64,000 bases of DNA, from NCBI GenBank assembly GCA_023953845.1, contig JAMLJC010000001.1:1550001-1614000 (forward strand), given 5' to 3'. The DNA comes from Rhizobiaceae bacterium (GTDB lineage: Bacteria > Pseudomonadota > Alphaproteobacteria > Rhizobiales > Rhizobiaceae). The translations under genes were made by a program, and so were the position numbers. The notes beneath the pieces were generated by a model. That model was given only the letters and a program-made list of their open reading frames with translations. It was not told where the DNA came from and searched no databases. Below, in pieces: positions 33,927 to 42,749 of the stretch (its first letter is position 1; each line of letters begins with the position of its first letter).

Positions 33927-34733
33927 TCAGCTCCAGACCAGCAGCGCGATCAGGCCGACCGCGCCGACGACGAGCCGCCACCAGCCGAACAGCGCGTAGC
34001 CGTGGCGGGAGACGTAGTCGAGCAGGTAGCGTACGACGATGATCGCCGCGACGAAGGCGGCGACGAAGCCGACCGCGATGATCGGAAAATCGGCCGCCGA
34101 CAGCACCTCGCGGTTCTTGTAAAGGTCGTAGGCGAAGGCGCCGGCCATGGTCGGCATGGCGAGGAAGAACGAAAACTCCGCCGCCGCCCGCTTCTCTACG
34201 CCCATGAGCAGCGCGCCGACGATGGTCGAGCCCGAGCGCGACGTGCCGGGAATGAGCGCCAGGCACTGGAACAGGCCGATGCCGAGATAGACGGCGAAAG
34301 GAAACTCCTTGATGTCGCGATAGCGCTGCTGGAGCGGCATGCGGTCCACCACCAGCAGCACGACGCCGCCGAGGATCAGCATGATGCAGATCAGCATCGG
34401 CGTCTCGAACAGAACCGTCTTGATGAAGCCGTGCAGCAGCGCGCCGAGGACGGCGGCGGGCAGGAAGGCGATCAGCACGCCGAGCACGAAGCGCTTGGAG
34501 CGGCGGCTTGTCGGCAGCTTGACGAAGATGGTCCACAGCCGACGCAGGAAGACGCCGATGACGGCAAGGATGGCGCCGAGCTGGATCAGCACCTCGAAGG
34601 CCTTGCCAGTCGATTCGAAGCCGAGGAAATGCCCGGCCAGCAGGATGTGGCCGGTGGATGACACCGGTATGAATTCCGTCAGCCCTTCGAGCAGGCCGAG
34701 GAGCAGGGCTTCGACAATCGTCTGGCTTTCCAT
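33927..34733 (-). CDS. uppP: Undecaprenyl-diphosphatase UppP (BacA)
   Basis: A 268-residue membrane phosphatase that recycles undecaprenyl diphosphate for peptidoglycan and glycan synthesis. GLLEGLTEFIPVSSTGHILL (16-35) carries the catalytic Glu, and PGTSRSGSTI the phosphate-binding Arg/Ser motif. About eight helices. It is convergent with the TauE-like gene, separated by 9 bases. Confidence 0.95.
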   Translation of the reverse strand: MESQTIVEALLLGLLEGLTEFIPVSSTGHILLAGHFLGFESTGKAFEVLIQLGAILAVIGVFLRRLWTIFVKLPTSRRSKRFVLGVLIAFLPAAVLGALLHGFIKTVLFETPMLICIMLILGGVVLLVVDRMPLQQRYRDIKEFPFAVYLGIGLFQCLALIPGTSRSGSTIVGALLMGVEKRAAAEFSFFLAMPTMAGAFAYDLYKNREVLSAADFPIIAVGFVAAFVAAIIVVRYLLDYVSRHGYALFGWWRLVVGAVGLIALLVWS

Positions 34734-34882
34734 GAGAACTTCCGGATGGACGACGGGGCTTTGCTTGTCAGGGCGTTCAACTGACCCTATAGGTCGAAGC
34801 GCTTGCGCCGGGGAATCGGGGTGCGCAAAAGTTACAGGCGCGGCCCGGTCTTGGCCAGTGCCGACACAATCATTGCGGGATC

Positions 34883-35575
34883 ATGCTAACCCTTTTCCAC
34901 CATCCGATGTTCGCCGCCTGTCGCTTCGTCCGCCTCGCCTTCGGCGAGTACGGCGAGGAGCTGGCGCTGATCGAGGAGAAGCCGTGGACGCGGCGCAAGG
35001 AATTCCTGTCGCTCAACGCAGCCGGCACGCTGCCCGTGCTGCTGGCCGAGGGTGACGTGCCGATCGTCGGCGCCTCCGTCATCGCCGAATATCTGGACGA
35101 GACGCGCGGCGTGCTGAAACGCGACAAGCGCCTGTTCGTGGAGGGTCCGTTCGAGCGGGCCGAAATCCGCCGCATCTGCGACTGGTACCTGACAAAGACG
35201 GAAGGCGAGGTGACGCGCCACATCGTGCGCGAGCGCGTGCTGAAGCCGCACATGCCGGCCGACAATGGCGGCGGCTCTCCGGACGCGGCGGCGATCCGCG
35301 CGGCGCGCGCCAACATCAAGCAGCACATGAAATACACCAACTGGCTGGCGGGCACGCGCAACTGGCTGGCCGGCACGCGGCTGACTTATGCCGACCTTGC
35401 CGCCGCCGCGACGATCTCCGTGCTCGACTATCTCGGCGAGATCGACTGGCGCGACTATGCCGCGGCGCGCGAATGGTACACGCGCATCAAGTCGCGGCCG
35501 GCCTTCCGTCCGCTGCTGGCCGACCGCGTGCGCGGGCTGACGCCCGCCTCCCACTATGCGGACCTCGACTTCTGA
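34883..35575 (+). CDS. Glutathione S-transferase family protein
   Basis: A 230-residue GST. The N-terminal thioredoxin-like domain includes LFHHPMFAACRFVRLAFGEYG, NAAGTLPVLL with the conserved cis-Pro, and the GASVIAEYLDE glutathione-contacting turn. The C-terminal helical domain ends YADLAAAATISVLDYLGEIDW. The short phrase NWLAGTR occurs twice in a row near residue 152. The 3' end overlaps queG by 20 bases, indicating cotranscription. Confidence 0.88.
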   Translation: MLTLFHHPMFAACRFVRLAFGEYGEELALIEEKPWTRRKEFLSLNAAGTLPVLLAEGDVPIVGASVIAEYLDETRGVLKRDKRLFVEGPFERAEIRRICDWYLTKTEGEVTRHIVRERVLKPHMPADNGGGSPDAAAIRAARANIKQHMKYTNWLAGTRNWLAGTRLTYADLAAAATISVLDYLGEIDWRDYAAAREWYTRIKSRPAFRPLLADRVRGLTPASHYADLDF

Positions 35576-36707
35576 GGCCCCGCCTAGGGCCGAAAAGCTC
35601 CGTGCGCTGATCGAACGCGAGGCCCGCGCCGCCGGCTTCGCGGCCGTCGCCGTCACCACCCCGGACGCCATACCGCAGGTGCCGGCCCGGCTGGCCGAGT
35701 TCGTCGCCGCGGGCATGCATGGCTCGATGGAATGGATAGCGGAAACGCTGGCGCGGCGCGCCGACCCGCGCGTGCTGTGGTCCGAGACGCGCTCGATCGT
35801 CGTGCTCGCCATGAACTACGGTCCCGACAGCGACCCGCGCGGGATTCTTGCGCGGCGCGACCGCGCGGCGATCTCGGTCTATGCGCAGAACCGCGACTAT
35901 CACGACGTCGTCAAGGGCAGGCTGAAGGAGATCGCGGGAAAGATCGCGGCAAGGACCGGTGACGACGTCAAGGTGTTCGTGGACACCGCGCCGGTGATGG
36001 AGAAGCCGCTGGCGGAAGCCGCCGGCATCGGCTGGCAGGGCAAGCATACCAACCTCGTCAGCCGCGAATTCGGCTCGTGGCTGTTTCTCGGCACGATCTT
36101 CACAACGGCCGAGCTTCCGCCGGACGCGCCCGAACGCGATCATTGCGGCTCGTGCCGCGCCTGCCTCGACGCCTGCCCGACCGACGCCTTCCCGGCGCCC
36201 TACAGGCTCGATGCGCGGCGTTGCATCTCCTACCTCACCATCGAGAACAAGGGGCCGATCCCGCTCGAATTCCGCGAGAAGATCGGCAACCGCATCTATG
36301 GGTGCGACGATTGTCTCGCCGCCTGCCCGTGGAACAAGTTCGCGCAGGCAGCAAGCGAGGCCAAGCTCATGGCGCGCGACGACCTGCGCGCGCCGGCCAT
36401 CGCGGAACTGCTCACGCTCGACGACGCGGCTTTCCGCCAGCGTTTCTCCGGCTCGCCGGTGAAGCGGATCGGCCGCGACCGCTTCATCCGTAACGTGCTG
36501 ATTGCGGCAGGCAATTCCGGTTCGCCCGAACTCGTGGCGTGCTGCCGGGATCTGCTTGGCGATGCCTCGCCGCTCGTGCGCGGCGCGGCGGTCTGGGCGC
36601 TGTCGCGGCTTCTCGACTCGTCCGCGATGAAAAAGCTGCGCGCGCAAACAGATGCGCTGGAGGCCGATGATGGGGTATGCGCCGAATGGCGCATCGCAAC
36701 CGGATAG
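35556..36707 (+). CDS. queG: Epoxyqueuosine reductase QueG
   Basis: A 383-residue cobalamin-dependent enzyme that carries out the last step of queuosine tRNA modification. Two 4Fe-4S motifs are seen: CGSCRACLDACPTDAF (about 197-212) and CDDCLAACPWNKF (about 249-261). The N-terminal part has VAMNYG-like VVLAMNYGPDSDP and a B12-binding region around GWQGKHTNL. A HEAT-like C-terminal region follows. The start lies inside the GST gene. Confidence 0.93.
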   Translation: MRTSTSEAPPRAEKLRALIEREARAAGFAAVAVTTPDAIPQVPARLAEFVAAGMHGSMEWIAETLARRADPRVLWSETRSIVVLAMNYGPDSDPRGILARRDRAAISVYAQNRDYHDVVKGRLKEIAGKIAARTGDDVKVFVDTAPVMEKPLAEAAGIGWQGKHTNLVSREFGSWLFLGTIFTTAELPPDAPERDHCGSCRACLDACPTDAFPAPYRLDARRCISYLTIENKGPIPLEFREKIGNRIYGCDDCLAACPWNKFAQAASEAKLMARDDLRAPAIAELLTLDDAAFRQRFSGSPVKRIGRDRFIRNVLIAAGNSGSPELVACCRDLLGDASPLVRGAAVWALSRLLDSSAMKKLRAQTDALEADDGVCAEWRIATG

Positions 36708-36769
36708 GAAGGTCCCTTGCGGACTTAGCCGGGTTGAGTGCGAGGTTCGGCATCGAGGTGAAAGCGCCT

Positions 36770-36839
36770 AAACCATTTCCAGCAAAAGTGCGAAGCGGTT
36801 TGCGTCCGAAAATGCCGATAAAACAAAGAGATAAAGCGG
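36770..36839. repeat. Dispersed intergenic repeat, copy B
   Basis: AAACCATTTCCAGCAAAAGT and onward to ATAAAGCGG. It is the reverse complement of the 20065-20135 element with about 80% identity by eye. It lies between queG and the small membrane gene. Confidence 0.75.
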
Positions 36840-36874
36840 CTTGACCGATTCCGTAAAAGCCGGAACCGCTCAGG

Positions 36875-37030
36875 TCAATGGATCAGGCCGAACACAACGG
36901 CGACGGCGAAACCGAACGACAGCGCGAAGGCGGCATAGCAAAAAAGATTGGCTGCGCCGATGCCGCGAGGCAGCGCGACACGGGCCGTTTCGGCAAGCTT
37001 GGGAGTGCTGGTCGTGTGGGTATAGGCCAT
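36875..37030 (-). CDS. Small membrane protein (51 aa)
   Basis: The minus-strand frame starts at ATG 37030 with GGAGTAAGGAC directly upstream and ends at TGA 36875. It encodes MAYTHTTSTPKLAETARVAL, then a single membrane helix (FCYAAFALSFGFAVAVVFGLI) and a final His. The strong ribosome site and clean hydrophobic helix support a real gene. TCGACA and TAGATT elements 16 bases apart near 37050-37080 could be its promoter. Function unknown. Confidence 0.7.
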   Translation of the reverse strand: MAYTHTTSTPKLAETARVALPRGIGAANLFCYAAFALSFGFAVAVVFGLIH

Positions 37031-37297
37031 GTCCTTACTCCATTGGCGGATCAATCTACAAAATCAGTAGACTTTGTCGATTGCTATTTTCGAGCCGATG
37101 CGAGAACCCGTTGCCCCGATTTGCGAGGCTGAAAGAACATGAATCCGCGACACATGGCCCAGCCCTGCGGCCGGAGCGTCGAAGCGACGAAAGCAGCCAT
37201 CGGTTGTAGGCGGTTGCGCCCACCGACCGGCTGCGTATCTTCGCGTTGCGGGTCGAATCAGGCGTCACGCACAATCTGAACAGACGAGGCGGCCGGC

Positions 37298-39252
37298 GTG
37301 ACGCGCAGCGCGAAAGACCTTGTTGCCAGCGCAATGCTGGCGCTTCTCGCCGTCCTCGCATGGCCTCTGGCGCCGTGGAGCGAAACCGAAATCCATCGGG
37401 TTGCGATCACCGCGACGGGAGCGAAGGACGCGCGATCCCAGGGTTCCGAGGTGTGGCTGACCGGACTGCCCGACGGGCTGGATTTTCCGGAGCTGCTCGC
37501 GGGCCGTCGACATCCGGCGGCTGGGAGATGCGCGACGGCGTGGCCGTCTCCTACCGTGGCCAGCCTTCCACGCTGCGTTTCGAAGGGCCTCTGCTCGGCG
37601 ACGGTGCATTCACCTTCGTGCGTCACGGCTGGTCGGGCGAGGTTACGATCGAGATCAATGGCACGATGGTCACGGAGAACCTCTTCGACCCGGCGCCGGA
37701 TGGCAAGCCATTGACGCTGGGCCTGGAACGTTTTCCGGCCGGAATCACGGTCGCGACCAGCCGCTGGCCGATGTTCCTGACAGCGTGGCTGGCGACGACC
37801 TTTGCGATTTTCCTCGCCCTCAAGGTGTTGGCGCGAATGCCGGCCGCCGCTCAGTATGAGGAGCGGTCGTCCTATGCGCGCGATACGCTCCGCCATCCGC
37901 TGCCGGCGCTGGCGATATTCGTCGTCGTCCTGCTCGGGACCTGGCCCGCGCAGATGTCGCCGGACTCCGTCAGCCAGTGGGGGCAGCTTGCCTCCGGCGC
38001 ATACAACAACGCGCATCCCGTCCTGCACACGATCCTGATCGGCGGACCGGGTTACGTTCTCGGCTCTCCCGGCTGGTCGATTTTCCTGCAGATCGTGCTC
38101 CTGGCGCTCGCCTGCGGGGCGCTGGCGGCGGAAATCCGCCGCTGGAACGTGTTGCCTGCCGCCGTATGGATCGTCTCCTTCCTCGTGCCGTTGCTGCCGG
38201 CCGTACATCTCATCTCCACCGTGTTCTGGAAGGACGTGCCTTATTCGGCGGGGATCGCCGTGCTGACCGTCATGACGATGGCGCTGGCGCGAACCGGCGG
38301 CGCACTGGCCCGGCGTCCTGACTATGTGCTGGCCTTCGCACTGACACTGTTCCTTGTCGCAACGTTCCGCCACAACGGCATTCTCGTCGCAGCCGGGACG
38401 CTCGTGCTGATCGGCCTCGTCATGCGCCGCCGGGCAGGCAGGCGTCTTCTGGCGGCCGGCCTTGTCGCCGGCGTGGCGCTGCCGGTGCTCTGGTCGGCGG
38501 TCGTGCTGCCGGCAGTCGGGGTGGGCGGCGTGGGCCGGCACTATGGCGGCATCATCCCGCTGCACCTGCTCGGCGGCATGGTCGCGGCCGATGCCATCGG
38601 CGATCAGGATACGCTTGAGCGGCTCGACGCGATCCTGCCGATGGAGGAGTGGCGCGAGACCTATGATTGCCTGAACGTGGTGCCACTGTTCTGGGCGCCC
38701 GGCATCGACTACGGGAAGATCGACGCCAGCCTCTTCCTGCCGGCGCTCCGCGCGGCAATGGCTGCGCCGGATGTGGCGCTGGCCCATTTCCTGTGCGTCA
38801 ACTCGTCGGTCTGGAGGCTGGCTCCGACGGAAGGCGCGGTCCACACGCTGGTGCCGCTTGGCATCTGGAAGGCCGAGCCGCCCCTGGATGCTCCCGGACT
38901 GGTGGAACAGCCGGTGATCCCGAAACTCAATGTCTGGCTGAAGGCCGAATTCGCCTGGACGACGGCGAGCACGCCGCGCTTTGTCCTGTTCTGGAGGCCG
39001 GCTTTCATGTTCCTGCTGCTGGCGGGCTGTCTCGCCATAGCAGTCTCGCGAAACCCTTCGGCCTGCCTGCCGCTGGCGCTCGCCTGCGCGCCGGCCTTGC
39101 TCAACACCCTGTCGATGATGCCACTGACCGGCTCACAGGATTTTCGCTATCAGCTTCCGATCTACATGATCGGCCCCTTCCTCATGGCTCTGGCGATCGG
39201 TGCAGGGCAAAACGCCGGCTTTCGCGTTGGTCCGACGCGTGAAAACGCATAA
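37298..39252 (+). CDS. GT-C-like membrane glycosyltransferase, interrupted by a frameshift
   Basis: The N-terminus (MTRSAKDLVASAMLALLAVLAWPL, then SQGSEVWLTGLPDGLDFPELLA) lies in one frame from 37298. The continuation (TSGGWEMRDGVAVSYRGQPS and onward) lies in another from about 37501. Together they give a protein of about 650 residues: signal anchor, a beta-rich periplasmic domain, then about ten helices. Phrases such as SPDSVSQWGQLASGAYNNAHPVLH and FRHNGILVAA recall GT-C enzymes of the DUF6020 kind; this is tentative. A one-base deletion near 37500-37520 is the simplest explanation. Without repair, translation could start at ATG 37528. A DPM1-like GT2 and DUF2304 follow, suggesting use of a polyprenyl-phosphate sugar. 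Confidence 0.65.
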
Positions 39253-39387
39253 CAACCCCTTATACATCGCATCACAACCGTTACGGCTTGCCTGCGTGCA
39301 TTCTGTGACTATTAAGGTTGTACCGGACGCGCGGTGACCCGATGATCGGGCAATACGAGCGCCGCCGAACGTCGTGTCACGGAACGC

Positions 39388-40098
39388 ATGTTGCCATTCC
39401 AGAAACCTGCCTCCAATCGCTTCCGGTCGACGGCCTGGGTCGTCATGCCGGCCTATCGGGAGGCGGCGGTGATCGGCGCGACGGTCCAGGCGCTTGCCCC
39501 CTATTTCGACAATATGCTCGTGGTCGACGACTGTTCGCCCGATGAAACCGCCCAGGCCGCACGCGATGCGGGAGCGATGGTCTGCCGCCATCCCGTCAAT
39601 CTCGGGCAGGGGGCGTCCATCCAGACCGGCATCGAACTCGCGCTGGCGCGGGGTGCGGAACAGATCGTCACCTTCGACGCCGACGGGCAGCATCGGCCGG
39701 AGGATGCCGTGCGCATGCTGGAGACGCTCGACGCGCAGAAGGTCGACATCGTCCTCGGCTCCCGCTTCATCGGCCTTGCCGAAGGCATAAGCCGGCGGCG
39801 CCGCTGGCTGCTCAAGCTGGCCGTCGCCTATACCCGCCTCACGACCGGCCTGACGCTGACCGATACGCATAACGGGCTGCGGGTGATGACCGCGTCGGCG
39901 GCGCGGAGCCTGCGCATCCGGCACAATCGCATGGCGCATGCCTCCGAACTTCTCGGCCAGATCGCGCAGAAGAAGCTTCGCTATGTCGAGGCCCCCTGCA
40001 CGATCGTCTACACGGACTACTCCCGCGCCAAGGGCCAGAGAATGTCGGGCGCCTTCGCGATCCTCTGGGATCTCGCCATCGGAAAGCTCTACAGATGA
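39388..40098 (+). CDS. Glycosyltransferase family 2, polyprenyl-phosphate sugar synthase-like
   Basis: A 236-residue GT2 with GT-A fold. VVMPAYREAAVIGATVQAL (18-36), VVDDCSPDET (44-53) and the metal-binding DADGQHRPED resemble dolichyl-phosphate mannose synthase-type enzymes. No C-terminal membrane helices are present; the DUF2304 protein encoded next probably supplies the membrane part. It overlaps that gene by ATGA (40095-40098). Confidence 0.88.
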   Translation: MLPFQKPASNRFRSTAWVVMPAYREAAVIGATVQALAPYFDNMLVVDDCSPDETAQAARDAGAMVCRHPVNLGQGASIQTGIELALARGAEQIVTFDADGQHRPEDAVRMLETLDAQKVDIVLGSRFIGLAEGISRRRRWLLKLAVAYTRLTTGLTLTDTHNGLRVMTASAARSLRIRHNRMAHASELLGQIAQKKLRYVEAPCTIVYTDYSRAKGQRMSGAFAILWDLAIGKLYR

Positions 40099-40430
40099 TC
40101 AAGGTCGTCCTGTCGCTCGGGCTGTTCTTCCTGTTTTTCTATGCCTTCTCGCAGCGCAGGAAATCCTGGGCGGTTTCGGTGAGCATCGCGACCACCTCGC
40201 TGCTCGGCGTGGTGCTGGTGCTGTTCCCCGACCTGACGTCTTGGGCGGCGCACCGGCTTGGGGTGGGGCGCGGCGCGGATCTCGTGCTCTACTGCTTCGT
40301 GCTCATCACCTTTGCCGCGATCTTCAACCTGCATCTGCGCCTGCGCGCCGCGCAGGAGACGACGACGGCGCTGGCGCGCGCGCTCGCGGTGGCGACGGCC
40401 GATCGCGGACCGCCCGATGAAACAGCTTAA
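40095..40430 (+). CDS. DUF2304 domain-containing membrane protein
   Basis: 111 residues with three hydrophobic helices (about 1-18, 25-45, 62-85) and a polar C-terminal helix rich in Ala/Arg (LRLRAAQETTTALARALAV). DUF2304 proteins are regularly encoded beside DPM1-like GT2 genes. Translation is coupled to the GT2 gene. Its stop overlaps the stop of the convergent gene 40427-40981 by four bases. Confidence 0.85.
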   Translation: MIKVVLSLGLFFLFFYAFSQRRKSWAVSVSIATTSLLGVVLVLFPDLTSWAAHRLGVGRGADLVLYCFVLITFAAIFNLHLRLRAAQETTTALARALAVATADRGPPDETA

Positions 40431-40981
40431 CCGCGGCGGCGGCTGGCGATCGTGTAGCCGATCGCAAGCGCTGCAATGGCGAGCAGCGCCGCGGGCAGAA
40501 ATGTCCCCGGCACGGAGAGCAGACTGTCGCGAAAGACGGCGGGAACGCTTTTCAACCGGATGACGAGATCCGGACTGGCGCCGGCCGCATAGAGATCGTA
40601 GTTTTTCGTCGATCCGTTGATGATGATCCTCATGTCGCCCGACCAGTCGTGGCGCACGAAGGAGAGCTTCGCTTCCGGCCCGACCTTGCCGCGCCAGTTC
40701 ATGCGGGCCGGCTGGTTCTGATAGGACACGGCGGCGATGTCGCGCTTCTCCCATCCTTCCTTGGGCTTGGCCGTCCTGAGGAAATCGTCGACGGTGACGC
40801 CGGCCGGCCAGTCGACCAGCCTCACCCAAACCTCGGCATTCTTCGATTGCGGGTTCCTGGTGCCGAGAGCGGTGATCTCGATGTCCGCGTCGAAGCTTTC
40901 CAGGCCGAGGATCGGCTTCCAGCCGATCACCACCAGCAGGGAAGCCACCGCCGCCACGACAACATTGAGCACATGCCTCAT
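40427..40981 (-). CDS. Membrane-anchored protein homologous to the N-terminal domain of the GT-C-like protein
   Basis: 184 residues: N-terminal helix (about 5-24), a periplasmic domain of about 130 residues and a C-terminal helix (about 153-178) with a basic tail. The domain shares NAEVWVRL, EGWEKRDIAAVSYQNQPA and LSFVRHDWSGDMRIIINGS with SEVWLTGL, GGWEMRDGVAVSYRGQPS and FTFVRHGWSGEVTIEINGT in the GT-C-like protein. GGGGGTG lies upstream of the ATG. Function unknown; probably part of the same glycan module. Confidence 0.72.
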   Translation of the reverse strand: MRHVLNVVVAAVASLLVVIGWKPILGLESFDADIEITALGTRNPQSKNAEVWVRLVDWPAGVTVDDFLRTAKPKEGWEKRDIAAVSYQNQPARMNWRGKVGPEAKLSFVRHDWSGDMRIIINGSTKNYDLYAAGASPDLVIRLKSVPAVFRDSLLSVPGTFLPAALLAIAALAIGYTIASRRRG

Positions 40982-41143
40982 CGGCGACACCCCCCGAATC
41001 CCCAAGTTTCACCTTGCTTCGGCGGAAGATGGTGTCAAGCACCGCGACAACCTGTGTATCAATTTCACTCAACTGCAGAGAGTGGGCGGGTGTGTCGGCG
41101 CTCGACGAACGCCCGGCTGACCGCCCGCTGTTCCGCGCCCGTG

Positions 41144-41171
41144 TTGACAAATAGGAATAATATCCTAGAAT
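41144..41171 (+). promoter_or_regulatory. Sigma70-like promoter of the DUF2793 gene
   Basis: TTGACA (41144-41149), 16 bases, TAGAAT (41166-41171), in a locally AT-rich stretch. It lies just upstream of the ribosome site GGAGA and start at 41195. An unusually clear -35/-10 pair for this GC-rich genome. Confidence 0.5.
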
Positions 41172-41194
41172 GGATTTTCATTCTGGAGATGTCA

Positions 41195-42583
41195 ATGACC
41201 GCAACGCCTTCGCTCGAACTGCCCCACATCCTTCACTCCCAGGCCCAGAAGCACGTCACCCACAATGAGGCGCTTGAGCGGCTCGATGTCCTCACGCAGG
41301 CCGTGGCTCTCGGGCGCAGCGCGACGCCGCCGGTTGATCCGGAAGAGGGCGAATGCTGGATCGTCGCCGCGGAAGGCGGCGGCGCGTTCGCGGGGCATGA
41401 CGGCTATATCGCCCGCTTTCGGGATGGCGGCTGGGAGTTCGTGGCGGCGCGTGCCGGCTGGCGTGTGTGGCTGGAGGACGAGGCGCTTCTGCTTGTCCAT
41501 AGCGGCAGCGACTGGCGGCCCGCCGTGGGCGAACTGCCGATGCTCGGCATCGGCATGGCGGCAGATGCCGGTACGCGCCTCGCCGTCGCCAGCGACGCCT
41601 CGCTGTTCAGCCATGCCGGCGCCGGACACCAGCTCAAGCTCGACAAGGCCGGATCGGGCGATACGGCGTCGCTGCTCTTCCAGACAGGTCTGAGCGGCCG
41701 CGCCGAGATCGGCACGGTCGGGTCGGACGCGCTGTCGATGAAGGTGTCGTCGGACGGCGTGACATGGCGAACGGCGCTGCAGGTCGATCCCGACTCCGGA
41801 CGCGTCGCCTTTCCCCAGGGCGGCGTGCGCGAGCTTCTCGCTGTGCCGCGCAGCTTTTATGTTCGCATCGATGGAGACGACGGCAATGACGGTCTGGCCG
41901 ACGGCGCCGGCCATGCCTTCGCAACGATCCAGAGGGCCGTGGACGCCGCGCTCGCGCTCGACAGCGGATTGAGCGACATCGAAATCCTGGTGGCGCCGGG
42001 CACCTATGTCGGCGGCGTCAGCGTGGCCGGTGCGCTGCCGGGGCGCGGCAACCTCATCCTGCGCGGCGCCGGCGGCACGGCGGCGGATGTCGTCATATCG
42101 GCTCCCGGCCATGCCATCGCGCTCGACAACGGCGCGCGGCTCGACGTGCACAGGCTGACGATCACGGCCGGCTCGCGCGGCATCGACGTCGCCAACCGCT
42201 CGCGCCTGCGTTTCGCCGACATCGATTTCGACGTCTGCGGCGTTGCCCATGTCTTCGCGCTCGACGCGCGCGTCGTCGCCATCGGCGACTATCGCATCAC
42301 GGGCGACGCGCCGTATCACGTCATCGCGCAGACGCGCGGACACATCACTCTTTCGTTCGCGACGATCACCATGCCGACCACGCTTAATTTCTCGGCGAAC
42401 TTCGCATTCGCGCTGACGAAGGCGATCATCGAGGCCTTCTCCTGCGCCTTCGTGGGAAGCGCCACCGGCAGCCGCTTCTATGTCGGCGTCGCCGCGATCA
42501 TCTATACGGCGGGCGGCGCGGGCTACCTGCCCGGCGACAGCGCGGGCAGCGTCGACAGCGCATCGTTCGGCGCATACATCTGA
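41195..42583 (+). CDS. DUF2793 protein with C-terminal parallel beta-helix
   Basis: 462 residues. The N-terminal DUF2793 region (1-110) reads LELPHILHSQAQKHVTHNEALERLDVLTQAVAL and GGWEFVAARAGWRVWLEDE, a domain typical of phage or gene-transfer-agent-like proteins in alphaproteobacteria. After about 225 comes a right-handed beta-helix region: FYVRIDGDDGNDGLADGAGHAFATIQRAVDAAL, LVAPGTYVGGVSV, GNLILRGAGGTAADVVIS and LDVHRLTITAGSRGIDV. This is the fold of tail spikes and polysaccharide-acting proteins. No catalytic residues can be assigned. GGAGA upstream favours ATG 41195 over 41189. Confidence 0.8.
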   Translation: MTATPSLELPHILHSQAQKHVTHNEALERLDVLTQAVALGRSATPPVDPEEGECWIVAAEGGGAFAGHDGYIARFRDGGWEFVAARAGWRVWLEDEALLLVHSGSDWRPAVGELPMLGIGMAADAGTRLAVASDASLFSHAGAGHQLKLDKAGSGDTASLLFQTGLSGRAEIGTVGSDALSMKVSSDGVTWRTALQVDPDSGRVAFPQGGVRELLAVPRSFYVRIDGDDGNDGLADGAGHAFATIQRAVDAALALDSGLSDIEILVAPGTYVGGVSVAGALPGRGNLILRGAGGTAADVVISAPGHAIALDNGARLDVHRLTITAGSRGIDVANRSRLRFADIDFDVCGVAHVFALDARVVAIGDYRITGDAPYHVIAQTRGHITLSFATITMPTTLNFSANFAFALTKAIIEAFSCAFVGSATGSRFYVGVAAIIYTAGGAGYLPGDSAGSVDSASFGAYI

Positions 42584-42749
42584 TCCGGGCGTCCATCCTT
42601 GGCTGCTTCCGTTCCAGTCCATCCCCCTGCCCGCCGGCGTGAACCGGCCGGCAGGGGTTGTCATTTCCGAAGTCAGTTTCTAGACCCGTCCGGGACGGGC
42701 GCCACGCGCTTCGTTTTGGCGGCAGAGATGTCGGGATGTCCGCCCTCGC

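Noticed and set aside
35340..35385. Tandem duplication in the GST gene (NWLAGTR twice)
   Set aside because: Only 7 residues are repeated and the region aligns with ordinary GST sequences as I know them; probably normal family text.
41195..42583. Prophage
   Set aside because: DUF2793 is phage-associated, but no capsid, terminase, portal, integrase or lysis gene lies nearby.
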